Shown: positions 44,318-52,459 of the stretch, piece after piece
Numbering within the stretch: position 1 is the first letter of the stretch
Layout of the letters: the number at the start of each line of letters is the position of its first letter
Source of the DNA: MWBV01 sp964418095
GTDB taxonomy: Archaea; Nanobdellota; Nanobdellia; Pacearchaeales; GW2011-AR1
NCBI GenBank assembly: GCA_964418095.1
Contig: CAYQKM010000002.1
Location: 60,819-124,818, forward strand
Direction of reading: 5' to 3'
DNA length: 64,000 bases
The notes under the pieces: model-generated
Told to the model about the DNA's origin: nothing
Database searches by the model: none
The model's input: the letters and a program-made list of their open reading frames with translations, nothing else
Made by a program: the position numbers and the translations under genes

Positions 44318-44900
44318 TTTCCTTTTTCTTTAACAAAAACAAAAACCCAACTAAAATACAAATTATTATGAGTCCATAATTAGCAAGTTTAGTCTTGTTT
44401 AACTCTTTTGTATTTTCTTCGCTTTTTATATTTTTTGGAGAAACCTCATTTAGAACAATTGGCTCTAATTTTTTACTTTCTTTATTATTTAATTTATTCT
44501 CATCTTCTTCACTTAATTTATAACTAACTAACTCTATTTCTTGAGATTCTTCTTTAGATTTTTTACTCTCTTTAGATTCTATTTCTTCATCTTCAAAATC
44601 ATCATAAATCTCTTCTTTATTTTTAGTATTTTTATTTCCAACACATGCAAGGTCTTGCTCCTTTATTTTATTTAGTGTTACTTCTCCAATCCCTTTAACT
44701 TTAATTAAATCATCTATTTTCTCAAATGGACGAGAATCAACTATTGATTGTGCTTTTACAGGACCTATTCCAGATAAATCTTCTAATTCTTTTAAAGAAG
44801 CACTATTAATATCAATCTGATTATCTTTGCACACAGAAGAAATAAAATTCAAATTTATAATCATTAAAAATATCACAATCAAAAACAGATATTTTTTCAT
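44295..44900 (-). CDS. ComEA-like helix-hairpin-helix protein with C-terminal membrane anchor
   Basis: A 201-aa exported protein. The signal peptide is residues 1-22 and the tandem HhH DNA-binding module is at 25-85: IDINSASLKELEDLSGIGPVKAQSIVDSRPFEKIDDLIKVKGIGEVTLNKIKE, the ComEA/Psb12 pattern. A Lys/Glu/Ser linker and a single helix (about 174-192, LIIICILVGFLFLL) follow. It would display a DNA-binding domain outside the cell but anchored at the opposite end to bacterial ComEA. Neighbours are a nuclease-like protein and an orphan. Confidence 0.88.
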   Translation of the reverse strand: MKKYLFLIVIFLMIINLNFISSVCKDNQIDINSASLKELEDLSGIGPVKAQSIVDSRPFEKIDDLIKVKGIGEVTLNKIKEQDLACVGNKNTKNKEEIYDDFEDEEIESKESKKSKEESQEIELVSYKLSEEDENKLNNKESKKLEPIVLNEVSPKNIKSEENTKELNKTKLANYGLIIICILVGFLFLLKKKENEKSEFR

Positions 44901-44924
44901 TTCTTTATTTAAGACTATCTTATT

Positions 44925-45434
44925 TTAAGCATTATTGTCCTGTATTTGTTGCATTTGATTATACTTTTTAGAAAAGTCAATATACTCTATTTCTATTTTT
45001 CTCCCAGAAATCTTCTTTTTTGCAATTAATATCCTTGAGAAAATTTTGTTTTCAATTAACCACATGCACATTCCTTTTTCAGCTTGGTCTAAATACCCGT
45101 TACTCTTAACTTCCAGCCCAATAACTTCATACTTTCCATCTTTATCTCTTTTAAAACACACAAAATCAGGGAACCCTGTTCCTACACTAAGTGCCTTTAA
45201 GTAAGGATTATATTTTCTTTTTGCTGGAACTATCTTATTCTTTTCATAATCTATATTATTCACCCACTTATTCACAATCCAACCCATCTCTTCAAGGTTT
45301 TCACGAACTTTAGATTCAAATCTTCTCCCTGCTGCGCGATTTTTTTTACCCTGAGAAGAACGAGAAGATTTAGTTTGTTTTAATTTAGAACTCTTTTTAA
45401 CCTCTTTTTTCACATTTTTTAATTTTTTACTCAT
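44925..45434 (-). CDS. Putative PD-(D/E)XK nuclease, ~169 aa
   Basis: A basic N-terminal tail (about 40 residues, Lys/Ser-rich) is followed by a nuclease-type fold. It has GRRFESKVRENLEEMGW (helix with the conserved Glu), GFPDFVCF (Asp), GLEVKSNGYLD (ExK) and QAEKGMCMWLIENK, the order of catalytic residues in Holliday-junction-resolvase-like PD-(D/E)XK nucleases. I chose ATG 45434, preceded by AAGGTGA, over the GTG at 45443. It is upstream of the HhH gene on the same strand. Confidence 0.75.
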   Translation of the reverse strand: MSKKLKNVKKEVKKSSKLKQTKSSRSSQGKKNRAAGRRFESKVRENLEEMGWIVNKWVNNIDYEKNKIVPAKRKYNPYLKALSVGTGFPDFVCFKRDKDGKYEVIGLEVKSNGYLDQAEKGMCMWLIENKIFSRILIAKKKISGRKIEIEYIDFSKKYNQMQQIQDNNA

Positions 45435-45517
45435 ATCTTTCACCTTCGTTTTATTTACTCTTAATCCAATTTACAACTAAACACTAAATATTCTTAATTA
45501 TAAAAAGTTTTCATAAA

Positions 45518-45709
45518 CTATCCAAATAATCTATTAAAAATAATTCCAATAGCAATAACAATTAAAACAACAGGCAACCAAGGAACATAAAAGTCAATTA
45601 CACTCATTTCTCTAAGGAGCCAGAGTGTTGCAAATATCAATATTATAAATCCTAATACAGGGAATTTTCTCCTATAAACTGTTTTATGATATCTATGACT
45701 TCTTGCCAT
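45518..45709 (-). CDS. Small two-helix membrane protein, 63 aa
   Basis: A basic start (MARSHRYHKTVYRRK) is followed by two membrane helices (about 17-31 and 41-58) with a short DFYVPWLP turn. It lies five bases after the histone gene, so it is in the same transcript. Family not recognised. Confidence 0.7.
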   Translation of the reverse strand: MARSHRYHKTVYRRKFPVLGFIILIFATLWLLREMSVIDFYVPWLPVVLIVIAIGIIFNRLFG

Positions 45710-45714
45710 TTTTA

Positions 45715-45900
45715 TTAAAGGTCCCGAGCTTGCAGAGTTCTTCTTCCATTTGCTTTTGCTCTTTTTATTGCTTCATGCAAAATATCTTCAACTTTTCTTT
45801 CAAGAGCAACTTCAACTTCATCTGCAACACTGCTTATTGTTTTTTCTTTATCAAGCTCTTTAACCATTGGCCTGATATTATTTTTTATTATTAGCCCCAT
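45715..45900 (-). CDS. Archaeal histone, 61 aa
   Basis: A minimal histone-fold protein. The sequence IIKNNIRPMVKELDKEKTIS gives helix 1, VADEVEVALERKVEDILHEA gives helix 2, and RAKANGRRTLQARDL gives the loop-2 RRT DNA-contact motif and start of helix 3. It ends right after the RDL, so helix 3 is short compared with the 66-70-aa archaeal norm, and the Arg-Thr pair and central helix are intact. It probably dimerises and wraps DNA, although the truncated helix 3 may weaken tetramer contacts. Confidence 0.88.
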   Translation of the reverse strand: MGLIIKNNIRPMVKELDKEKTISSVADEVEVALERKVEDILHEAIKRAKANGRRTLQARDL

Positions 45901-45951
45901 TTTATTTAAACTCCTTTATTTAATTTGTTTATTACTCAAGTATAAACTCCT

Positions 45952-46116
45952 TTAAGTTTTTAAATTTTTCATTAGTATTCTCTGATTAATTATCATCAAA
46001 ACAACTGCACCAATAATAAAGTAAGGATTCACTACAAAAGTTAAAACAATAAATAAGATAGCAATAATCGAAAAGATTACAACTTTCCAATTTGGTTTTT
46101 GTTTTTTAGTTTTCAT
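45952..46116 (-). CDS. Small membrane protein, 54 aa
   Basis: A short ORF with MKTKKQKPNWKVVIFSIIAI followed by two membrane segments (about 11-30 and 32-45) and a basic C-terminus. It lies 51 bases upstream of the histone gene and shares its direction, so it may be the first gene of the histone transcript. A hairpin-rich region lies just upstream. Not recognised. Confidence 0.55.
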   Translation of the reverse strand: MKTKKQKPNWKVVIFSIIAILFIVLTFVVNPYFIIGAVVLMIINQRILMKNLKT

Positions 46117-46292
46117 TTTTTTACAAAAGGTTAGGGTTTAAACATTAGTTTTATTTCTTACTTTTTGCACGGAAGTAAGAAAATAATATCGTAAAATGCA
46201 CTGAAGTTTTATATACGATAAAATAAAACTAGTAAAAAAAACAGGCAAAATGCACTGAACTTAATTTTATTTCTTAATTTTTGCACTTATTT
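46117..46292. repeat. Hairpin-rich intergenic region with TGCAC repeats
   Basis: TTTCTTACTT (46154-46163) pairs perfectly with AAGTAAGAAA (46173-46182), with TTTGCACGG in the loop. TATCGTA (46187-46193) pairs with TACGATA (46214-46220), and the loop holds TGCACTGAAG. AAAATGCACTGAA recurs near 46246, and the motif TTTATTTCTTA(C/A)TTTTTGCAC occurs near 46151 and 46267. It lies downstream of lysS and upstream of the small-protein/histone genes. Confidence 0.7.
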
Positions 46293-47747
46293 TTACTTCC
46301 CTGTCTCTTCAGGTTTCATTAAAGGAAATATAACGCACTCTCTTAGTGGCTTATTCATTAAAAATGCAAATAGTCTTTCACTAAGCCCAAACCCGCATGT
46401 AGGAGGCATTCCGTATTTAAGTGCTTCAACAAAACTCTTATCATGGTCCATACTCTCTTCATCTCCTGCTTCTTTTTGTTTTGCTTGCTCCTTAAACCTC
46501 TCTTCTTGATCTAAAGAATCATTTAATTCTGAATATCCATTTCCAACTTCACTCCCAGCTATTATAACTTGAAACTGTTCAACTTTCCTTTTATCTTCTG
46601 GATTTCTTTTTGCAAGAGGAGTAAGCTCAACAGGGTGTCCTGTTAAAAATCCAGGTCCAGATATTTTCTTTCTGCAATATTTCCATAACTGATCAACTAA
46701 TCTCCACTTATCAACAGAATCATCATAATCTATTTTTAATTCATTTAATTTTTTCTTTATCTCATCTATGCTTGCTTTGTAAATATCTATTTTTGTTTCT
46801 TTCTTTATGAGTGTTTCAAAATCATAAATTTCCCACTTCTTAGAAAAATCAACTTTATGCCCGTGTATCTCAAAACTCATTTTACCAAAAACATCTTTTG
46901 CAATTTTCTTATACATCTCTTCAACAAGTTTCATTCCATCTTTATAATTTGCATATCCCCAGTAAAATTCCATTTGAGTATAATCTTGCAAATGCTCCAT
47001 ATCCATACCCTCATTTCTAAATTGCCTTCCTATCTCAAATGTTTTTTCATAACCTGCAACCATTAACTTTTTCTGCCATAATTCACCCATTGAAATTCTT
47101 AAATACACCTCTAAATCTAAAGCATTGTGATGAGTTATGAATGGCTTTGCAGCTGCTCCCCCAGCAGAACTCTCAAGTACAGGAGTCTCAACCTCTAAAA
47201 ATCCTCTCTCAATAAGGAAACTTCTTATGCAATTCCAGAACTTTGATTTTTTAATGAACATCTCTTTAACATCTTTATTCATTAAAATATCCAAATATCT
47301 TTTTCTGTATATTTCTTCTTCATCTTTTATTCCCTTCCATTTTTCAGGCAAAGGAAGAATTGATTTTGAGATTATCTCCATTTTTTTAATGAGAATTGAT
47401 ATTTCTCCTGTTTTTGTTTTTATAATCTCTCCTTCAATACCTGCAAAATCTCCAATATCCAGATATTTTTTAAAAAATTCTCTTGTCTTTTCAGGAGTCT
47501 CTTTTTCTTGAAGAACTAATTGAATATCTCCTGTTCCATCTCTTAAAACACAAAAAGCAATTTTACCTAAATCTCTTTTAGTCATTAATCTTCCAGCTGT
47601 TTTAACTTTACTATTTAATTTACTCTCAGAACATTCAAGACAAGTCTGTTTTTTATCATACTTGTTTGGATAAGGATTAACTCCTTCTTTTCTCAATTCT
47701 TCAAGTTTTCTTATTCTCTCTCCTATTATCTGTTCTTCTCTTCCCAT
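46293..47747 (-). CDS. lysS: Lysyl-tRNA synthetase, class II
   Basis: A 484-aa class II LysRS that charges tRNA-Lys. The OB-fold anticodon domain is at about 40-140 (KTAGRLMTKRDLGKIAFCVLRD). Class II motif 1 is near FWNCIRSFLIERGFLEVETPVL, motif 2 at FRNEGMDMEHLQDYTQMEFYWGYANY, and motif 3 at GMPPTCGFGLSERLFAFLMN. Most archaea use class I LysRS, so the class II bacterial/eukaryotic-type enzyme is notable but occurs in many DPANN. It overlaps the stop of the 62-aa ORF upstream by one base. Confidence 0.95.
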   Translation of the reverse strand: MGREEQIIGERIRKLEELRKEGVNPYPNKYDKKQTCLECSESKLNSKVKTAGRLMTKRDLGKIAFCVLRDGTGDIQLVLQEKETPEKTREFFKKYLDIGDFAGIEGEIIKTKTGEISILIKKMEIISKSILPLPEKWKGIKDEEEIYRKRYLDILMNKDVKEMFIKKSKFWNCIRSFLIERGFLEVETPVLESSAGGAAAKPFITHHNALDLEVYLRISMGELWQKKLMVAGYEKTFEIGRQFRNEGMDMEHLQDYTQMEFYWGYANYKDGMKLVEEMYKKIAKDVFGKMSFEIHGHKVDFSKKWEIYDFETLIKKETKIDIYKASIDEIKKKLNELKIDYDDSVDKWRLVDQLWKYCRKKISGPGFLTGHPVELTPLAKRNPEDKRKVEQFQVIIAGSEVGNGYSELNDSLDQEERFKEQAKQKEAGDEESMDHDKSFVEALKYGMPPTCGFGLSERLFAFLMNKPLRECVIFPLMKPEETGK

Positions 47748-47935
47748 TATTTTAAACCTCTTATTCTTTTTAGTTTACTCTCTCCATTTGGAAGGAGAAG
47801 TATTTTTTTATAGCTTTCCCTTGTACGAATTATCTGTGCATCCAGAAAAGGCTTTAAATCTTTTTTCCAATTTGGGTCAGCTTTCACTTTTCTTGCCCAT
47901 CTTTCAATTTGCTCATTATGTGTTTTATCTCTCAT
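47747..47935 (-). CDS. Small partner protein, 62 aa
   Basis: A 62-aa soluble, basic, helical protein (EQIERWARKVKADPNWKKDLKPFLDAQIIRTRE, then SKLKRIRGLK). It overlaps the upstream nucleotidyltransferase gene by 11 bases and the lysS start by one base, a tight three-gene unit. The size and coupling resemble antitoxin or toxin partners of nucleotidyltransferase systems. No family recognised. Confidence 0.7.
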   Translation of the reverse strand: MRDKTHNEQIERWARKVKADPNWKKDLKPFLDAQIIRTRESYKKILLLPNGESKLKRIRGLK

Positions 47936-48500
47936 TTTTATGCATCTTTACTCGTTTTATTTTATCTTTAAATTCTTTTATATACTCCTCATCAATCTTT
48001 TCTTCATAGATTATTCTTAGATGCTTAGCATCTTCTATATCTTTATCTGACTTTAAGTACTCTTCTTTGAATGCTATTGATTCTTCTATCCTAGGAAAAT
48101 AAACATCCAATCCAGTAAAGGGCATCTTAACTCTTGAATTAAGCTGGAAGTTATCCAATTCATCTTTTGCAAATTTAACTTCCATCTCAGGAAGCAAGTG
48201 CTCCTCTTCAATGTACCTGACACTATCTCCTTTAGAAAGATACTCCTTATAAACTATATCTGAGCTTTTAGATTGTATGCATATAAATTTATTTTTTACT
48301 AAATCATCATGAAGTTTCTTAAAATCTTCAATTGACAACTTTTCTATAATCATATCAATATCTTCAGTTCCTCTGCTTCTTCCATGAGAGATTGCCACAA
48401 AACCTGAGCAGATAATATATTTACAGTGTGTATCAACTATCTTGCAAAACTTTTCTGTAAATTTATCAAGTATTGTTTTATCAGATATTTCTCTTTTCAT
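47925..48500 (-). CDS. Nucleotidyltransferase-like protein, 191 aa
   Basis: MNT/AbiEii-type nucleotidyltransferase fold. The signature GFVAISHGRSRGTEDIDMII has the glycine, the Ser/Arg stretch and the D-x-D (Asp-Ile-Asp) metal site. Further acidic residue EVKFAKDEL matches the third catalytic position, and a C-terminal helical segment follows (YLKSDKDIEDAKHLRII). It could be an AMP- or NMP-transferring toxin, or a tRNA/antibiotic NTase. The overlap with a 62-aa gene suggests a two-gene module. Confidence 0.8.
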   Translation of the reverse strand: MKREISDKTILDKFTEKFCKIVDTHCKYIICSGFVAISHGRSRGTEDIDMIIEKLSIEDFKKLHDDLVKNKFICIQSKSSDIVYKEYLSKGDSVRYIEEEHLLPEMEVKFAKDELDNFQLNSRVKMPFTGLDVYFPRIEESIAFKEEYLKSDKDIEDAKHLRIIYEEKIDEEYIKEFKDKIKRVKMHKNER

Positions 48501-48583
48501 TTTTTAAATGAAAATAACAGAATTTACATCCTAGTCTTTTCACATTCAAATTAAATGCAGCTATTTTATATATTTAACTTCTC

Positions 48584-49018
48584 TCATTTCTTTCTAATAA
48601 ATCTATTCTTTCTATACCCCTGATTATCTAATTCATCATTTAACATCTCATCAACTATCTTTTGAAAATTATCTGTTCGCGGGACATGAATATATTTTAT
48701 TTCTTTAAAATTCTCCTGAATTTCTTGGACTTTAAGAAATAAAGGAAGTATATTTTTGTTCTTTACTTTATATTCTCCAAGTAATTGCTTAACAACTAAT
48801 TCAGAATCTAAAAAACAAGTTATCTCTCTTTTTGTAACTTTACTAGCTAATTCTAATGCTAAAATTAAGCCTTCATATTCTGCAACATTATTTGTAACAT
48901 TTTCACCTATAAATTTACTAGACTTAGTTAAAATCTCACCCCCTTTTCTCACAATAGCAGCAACAGCCCCAGGTCCAGGGTTCCCTCTGGCACCTCCATC
49001 TGAATTAGTATATATCAT
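48584..49018 (-). CDS. rnhA: Ribonuclease HI
   Basis: A 144-aa RNase HI that cuts RNA in RNA-DNA hybrids. The motifs are DGGARGNPGPGA (first Asp), NNVAEYEGLILALELA (Glu) and FLDSELVVKQLLGEYKVKN (second Asp), with the fourth acidic position in VDEMLNDELD. It is near the usual length. Divergent from the C39-like protease gene across a 47-base region. Confidence 0.94.
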   Translation of the reverse strand: MIYTNSDGGARGNPGPGAVAAIVRKGGEILTKSSKFIGENVTNNVAEYEGLILALELASKVTKREITCFLDSELVVKQLLGEYKVKNKNILPLFLKVQEIQENFKEIKYIHVPRTDNFQKIVDEMLNDELDNQGYRKNRFIRKK

Positions 49019-49065
49019 AATGCTAATACTTATAAATTACTATTAAATCTTTCTATGAAATACTC

Positions 49066-49530
49066 ATGAAAAAAATACTAAAGTTCCCAAATGCAAATAA
49101 GCAAATCAATTCTGGATCATGTGGTCCAAATTCAATTAAACATGTTATTTTGTATAAAAAAGGATTAGATATTCCAGAACAAAACTTAATTAACATGTCT
49201 TGCTGCTCAGAAAAAACAGGCGCAGCAATAAAAGACTTAGCAAGAGTAGCAGATAATTTTAATCTTAACTATTTCTTAAAACATAATTCATCAATAGAAG
49301 ACATAATCTCTTCACTAAATAAAAACAACCCAGCAATACTTCTTATACAAGATTGGGGAAGCACGCACTATATTGTAGCAAATGGATATGACACTAAATT
49401 CAATAAAATCTTTTATTATGACCCCTTTGATGGAAAAACAAAACCAATGAATTACACTACATTAAATAGGGTCTGGAAGGGGTTAGATGTTTTTAAAAGA
49501 AATAAATTTGGAATGTTCTTTAAAGATTAA
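49066..49530 (+). CDS. C39-like cysteine peptidase, 154 aa
   Basis: A papain-fold, peptidase C39-like protein. The catalytic Cys is in NSGSCGPNSIKHV, His in GSTHYIVANGYD, and Asp in YYDPFDGK, the family order. There is no signal peptide or membrane helix, so it appears cytoplasmic or leaves by another route. Family members cleave double-glycine leader peptides or act as stand-alone proteases. No transporter or bacteriocin neighbours are visible. Confidence 0.85.
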   Translation: MKKILKFPNANKQINSGSCGPNSIKHVILYKKGLDIPEQNLINMSCCSEKTGAAIKDLARVADNFNLNYFLKHNSSIEDIISSLNKNNPAILLIQDWGSTHYIVANGYDTKFNKIFYYDPFDGKTKPMNYTTLNRVWKGLDVFKRNKFGMFFKD

Positions 49531-49574
49531 TCTCTTAAAAAAACTCTTTTAAAATAATTCTTTAGAAATCACTA

Positions 49575-49850
49575 TTAAATATGAAGGATTTTAAATGCTT
49601 TAAAATCTTGAAACTTCTCATTTCTTACTTCTACACCTTTTATTTGAGAGTGTTTAGGTCCTTTTTGACACAATTCAATCATTTTATTTACATCTGAGAT
49701 ACTCCCTTCTAAGAAAACTTCAACTCTTCCATCTTCAAGATTTCTTATAAACCCCTTTACATTATGCCTTTCAGCATTTTCTTTAACAAATCCTCTAAAA
49801 AAAACATCTTGAATTGTCCCGCTAATATACATTCTTACAGATTTTTTCAT
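49575..49850 (-). CDS. acyP: Acylphosphatase
   Basis: A 91-aa acylphosphatase that hydrolyses carboxyl-phosphate bonds. The phosphate loop is in ISGTIQDVFFRGFVKENAERHNVKGFIRNLEDGRVEVFLEG: Arg of FFRGF and Asn of IRNLEDG are the catalytic pair. The rest follows the ferredoxin-like acylphosphatase fold. It follows the C39-like gene convergently. Confidence 0.94.
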   Translation of the reverse strand: MKKSVRMYISGTIQDVFFRGFVKENAERHNVKGFIRNLEDGRVEVFLEGSISDVNKMIELCQKGPKHSQIKGVEVRNEKFQDFKAFKILHI

Positions 49851-49939
49851 ATCCTTTTTAGTTAAACCAGATTATTAAAGATTTGCTCTCAAACCCCCCC
49901 ATCTCAAAATTCTATATTTCATTAAACAAATATATTTTC

Positions 49940-50539
49940 TTAAATGCCTCTATAATCTAATTCATTATTTACAACCGCAATTGTTTGAGATGCAAAATAC
50001 ATTTTATCTCCTATAGAAACACTATTGCAAGATTCTTTTAATCTTTTAAGTTCTTTTTTTGGAAGCCCTTCATGATCTCCTAATATAAACACACACTTGG
50101 AAGGTATCTCAGCTTTTCTAATATCCTCCCCATTTTTTTCTAAAATAAAAATTTCATTACCTTCATCAATTAATTCATTAACAACTCCCAAAAAATTCTT
50201 CTTTTCAATAAAACACCCAGGAAAAACTTCTGTTTTTTTATTTTCTTTATATTTATATAAAATCTTTTTAATCATATTTCCAACATCTTTTTTAGATATT
50301 TCAGTTTCATCTTGAACTTGTATCTCTATATGTTTTGGGGGGTCAGGCATTCCATAAAAAATAAAATGAAACTTGCAATCTTTTCTAAATCCATGAGATA
50401 AAAAAACTCCTTGTATAAAACTATGTATTGCAATGTCCATTCTTCCTGCTTTCATTAAATTACCCTCTCTAGAAGAGTATTTTGAAAGTGCATTTCCAGA
50501 TGTTGCAGCTGAACTTGAAAAATATATAAATTGTCTCAT
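49940..50539 (-). CDS. trmY: tRNA (pseudouridine-54-N1)-methyltransferase TrmY
   Basis: A 199-aa SPOUT methyltransferase that makes N1-methylpseudouridine at tRNA position 54 in archaea. It has the N-terminal FIYFSSSAATSGNALSKYSSREGNLMKAGRMDIAIHSFIQG and the C-terminal knot region VFILGDHEGLPKKELKRLKE, both as in TrmY. It reads divergently from the NTase gene at 50646. Confidence 0.94.
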   Translation of the reverse strand: MRQFIYFSSSAATSGNALSKYSSREGNLMKAGRMDIAIHSFIQGVFLSHGFRKDCKFHFIFYGMPDPPKHIEIQVQDETEISKKDVGNMIKKILYKYKENKKTEVFPGCFIEKKNFLGVVNELIDEGNEIFILEKNGEDIRKAEIPSKCVFILGDHEGLPKKELKRLKESCNSVSIGDKMYFASQTIAVVNNELDYRGI

Positions 50540-50645
50540 ATGAGTTTATAAAGTTCAATCTTTAAGAAAGTTTTGATTAACATTTTAAATACCAAAAATA
50601 AAACTTAAGTACCAAAAATAAAATTTAAATCATAAAAATAAAGAA

Positions 50646-51398
50646 ATGGGAAAAGAATTAGTAAAATTATGCAGAGAAATAGGAATACCTTTACGAGCAC
50701 TAACGCCAGAAGAATTTGAATATTATAGAAACAACAGACCAGACCCAGATAAAATGTTCTCAAATTTACTAGACCTTAATTATATTTTAGAAGAAAATCT
50801 TATTTTAATTGGAGGATTTTGTTTACACCCCTCACTTTTAGGTCATAGAACAATAAGAAGAATAAGTAATGATTTAGATTGCATAACAAATGAAAAAGGA
50901 ATAAGAATTTTACACAAAACATTTGGAGACAGATTATTCAATACTTTAAATTACAAAGATGTATTTCTTGATTATGACACTATTCCGTGCGGTTTTGATA
51001 TTAAAGACACTCACGGCTGGAATATCCCTGAGGACTTTTATACAACAACAAAAAAATTTAATTTTAAAGATAATTCTTTAAGCACAATTTCACCAGAATA
51101 CCTTATTGCCTTAAAAGCCAGAAGAAGCAAACTAAAAAACAGGATTTATGGAAAAGATAAATTAGACACAATCTCACTAATTATAGCACCTTATTTTAAA
51201 CACGACTTAAATAAAGTAGATTTATCCAAAGCATCTAAACTAATTAAAGAACACTCTACAATGAATTACTCTCAATCAAAAAACTATGTTAATTCCCTAA
51301 GAGATGGGTTTTTCCAACTAGATAAAATGGAAAAGTCTATTTTTTTAAAAGAGCATTCTAATTTTCTTAAATCACTTGAAGAAGAATATACTATCTAA
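50646..51398 (+). CDS. Nucleotidyltransferase-like protein, 250 aa
   Basis: AbiEii-like or DUF1814-like nucleotidyltransferase fold. LIGGFCLHPSLLGHRTIRRISNDLDCI has the GG and the S-N-D-L-D metal site; CGFDIKDTHGW is a further conserved stretch, and ISPEYLIALKARRSKLKNRIYGKDKLD is the typical following helix. The rest is a helical C-terminal domain. It resembles the second NTase in the window only in fold. No partner antitoxin gene is seen beside it. Confidence 0.75.
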   Translation: MGKELVKLCREIGIPLRALTPEEFEYYRNNRPDPDKMFSNLLDLNYILEENLILIGGFCLHPSLLGHRTIRRISNDLDCITNEKGIRILHKTFGDRLFNTLNYKDVFLDYDTIPCGFDIKDTHGWNIPEDFYTTTKKFNFKDNSLSTISPEYLIALKARRSKLKNRIYGKDKLDTISLIIAPYFKHDLNKVDLSKASKLIKEHSTMNYSQSKNYVNSLRDGFFQLDKMEKSIFLKEHSNFLKSLEEEYTI

Positions 51399-51449
51399 TT
51401 AAGAATATTGCATTTAAACAAAAACACAGCACTTTGTTTTTTAACACTC

Positions 51450-52325
51450 TTAATTATTTTTTATTTCTTGCATTACAAATTTAGGTTTAGCAAAAATCTC
51501 TTTTCCTCTGAATATTTCATACATTCCAATAAATCTTTCTCCACAAAAAACACTTACACTAGAATTAACTCCCCATCCTTTATCTTCAATTAAATCTTTT
51601 TTATGTATTGGCTTTCCTGTTAAAATTTGTGATAAATTATCTTCTCTTATCATTACTTCAGGATAAACTTTAGAAACAATTTCAGCAGGAATAATTATTT
51701 TTCTTAAAAGATTATCATTTCCATTCTTATACTCTTCAACAGCTTTTTCAAATTCATATAAATTAACTGAAAAGGTTTCATCAAATATCCCAGCACTCAC
51801 TCTTCTTAATTCAAGCATGTGTGCCCCCACCTTTATTTCTTTTCCTAAATCATCAATTAATTTTCTTATATATGTTCCACCCTCACACTTCACTTTAAAT
51901 AAAATATCCTTGTCTTTTTTTTCAATTACCTCAAAAGAGTATATTTCTCTTGGCCTATTCTGTCTTTTTACTCTTGATTTTACAGGAGGCATTTGAATTA
52001 TATTTCCAAGGAATTTCTCTTCTATTGCTTTTTTTATTTTCTCAATCTCAATATCCTGATGAATCCTCATAACCCCCACATACGCTTTATCTTCACCTAA
52101 AAAATACCCTGTTAATTTGCACCCTCTATTCAATGCAACAGGTAAAACTCCTGTGACTTTTGGATCTAAAGTCCCAAAATGAGAGGTTTTTCTTAATTTT
52201 AATGCTTTAGACACAAATTCAGAAACACTAAAGCTTGTGGGTCCAGAAGGTTTATCTATATTTATTATACCAAATTCAAGTAATTCCTTAGTTGATTTCT
52301 TATTTTTTATATTTTCTATGTCCAT
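51450..52325 (-). CDS. cbf5: tRNA/rRNA pseudouridine synthase Cbf5
   Basis: A 291-aa Cbf5/TruB-family enzyme, the catalytic subunit of H/ACA RNPs and the tRNA U55 synthase. The catalytic Asp is in HFGTLDPKVTGVLPVAL; LINIDKPSGPTSFSVSEFV opens the catalytic domain and GGTYIRKLIDDLG closes it. The PUA domain is at about 210-285 (ILTGKPIHKKDLI, FCGERFIGMYEIF). Length is slightly shorter than the usual 330 aa for archaeal Cbf5. Confidence 0.95.
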   Translation of the reverse strand: MDIENIKNKKSTKELLEFGIINIDKPSGPTSFSVSEFVSKALKLRKTSHFGTLDPKVTGVLPVALNRGCKLTGYFLGEDKAYVGVMRIHQDIEIEKIKKAIEEKFLGNIIQMPPVKSRVKRQNRPREIYSFEVIEKKDKDILFKVKCEGGTYIRKLIDDLGKEIKVGAHMLELRRVSAGIFDETFSVNLYEFEKAVEEYKNGNDNLLRKIIIPAEIVSKVYPEVMIREDNLSQILTGKPIHKKDLIEDKGWGVNSSVSVFCGERFIGMYEIFRGKEIFAKPKFVMQEIKNN

Positions 52326-52459
52326 AAAATTTCTAGTGATTAGTGATTTAAAAGATTAATCAATTTACTACAAAATATACTTTACAAAATATATTTTATA
52401 AGATAATGTTTCAAATAATACTTTAAAGAACTTTTTTAACTCACTCCTCCTAATAAAAA

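Noticed and set aside
47747..48500. Established toxin-antitoxin pair
   Set aside because: The 62-aa partner is not HEPN-like and I know no family containing it; kept only as a hypothesis.
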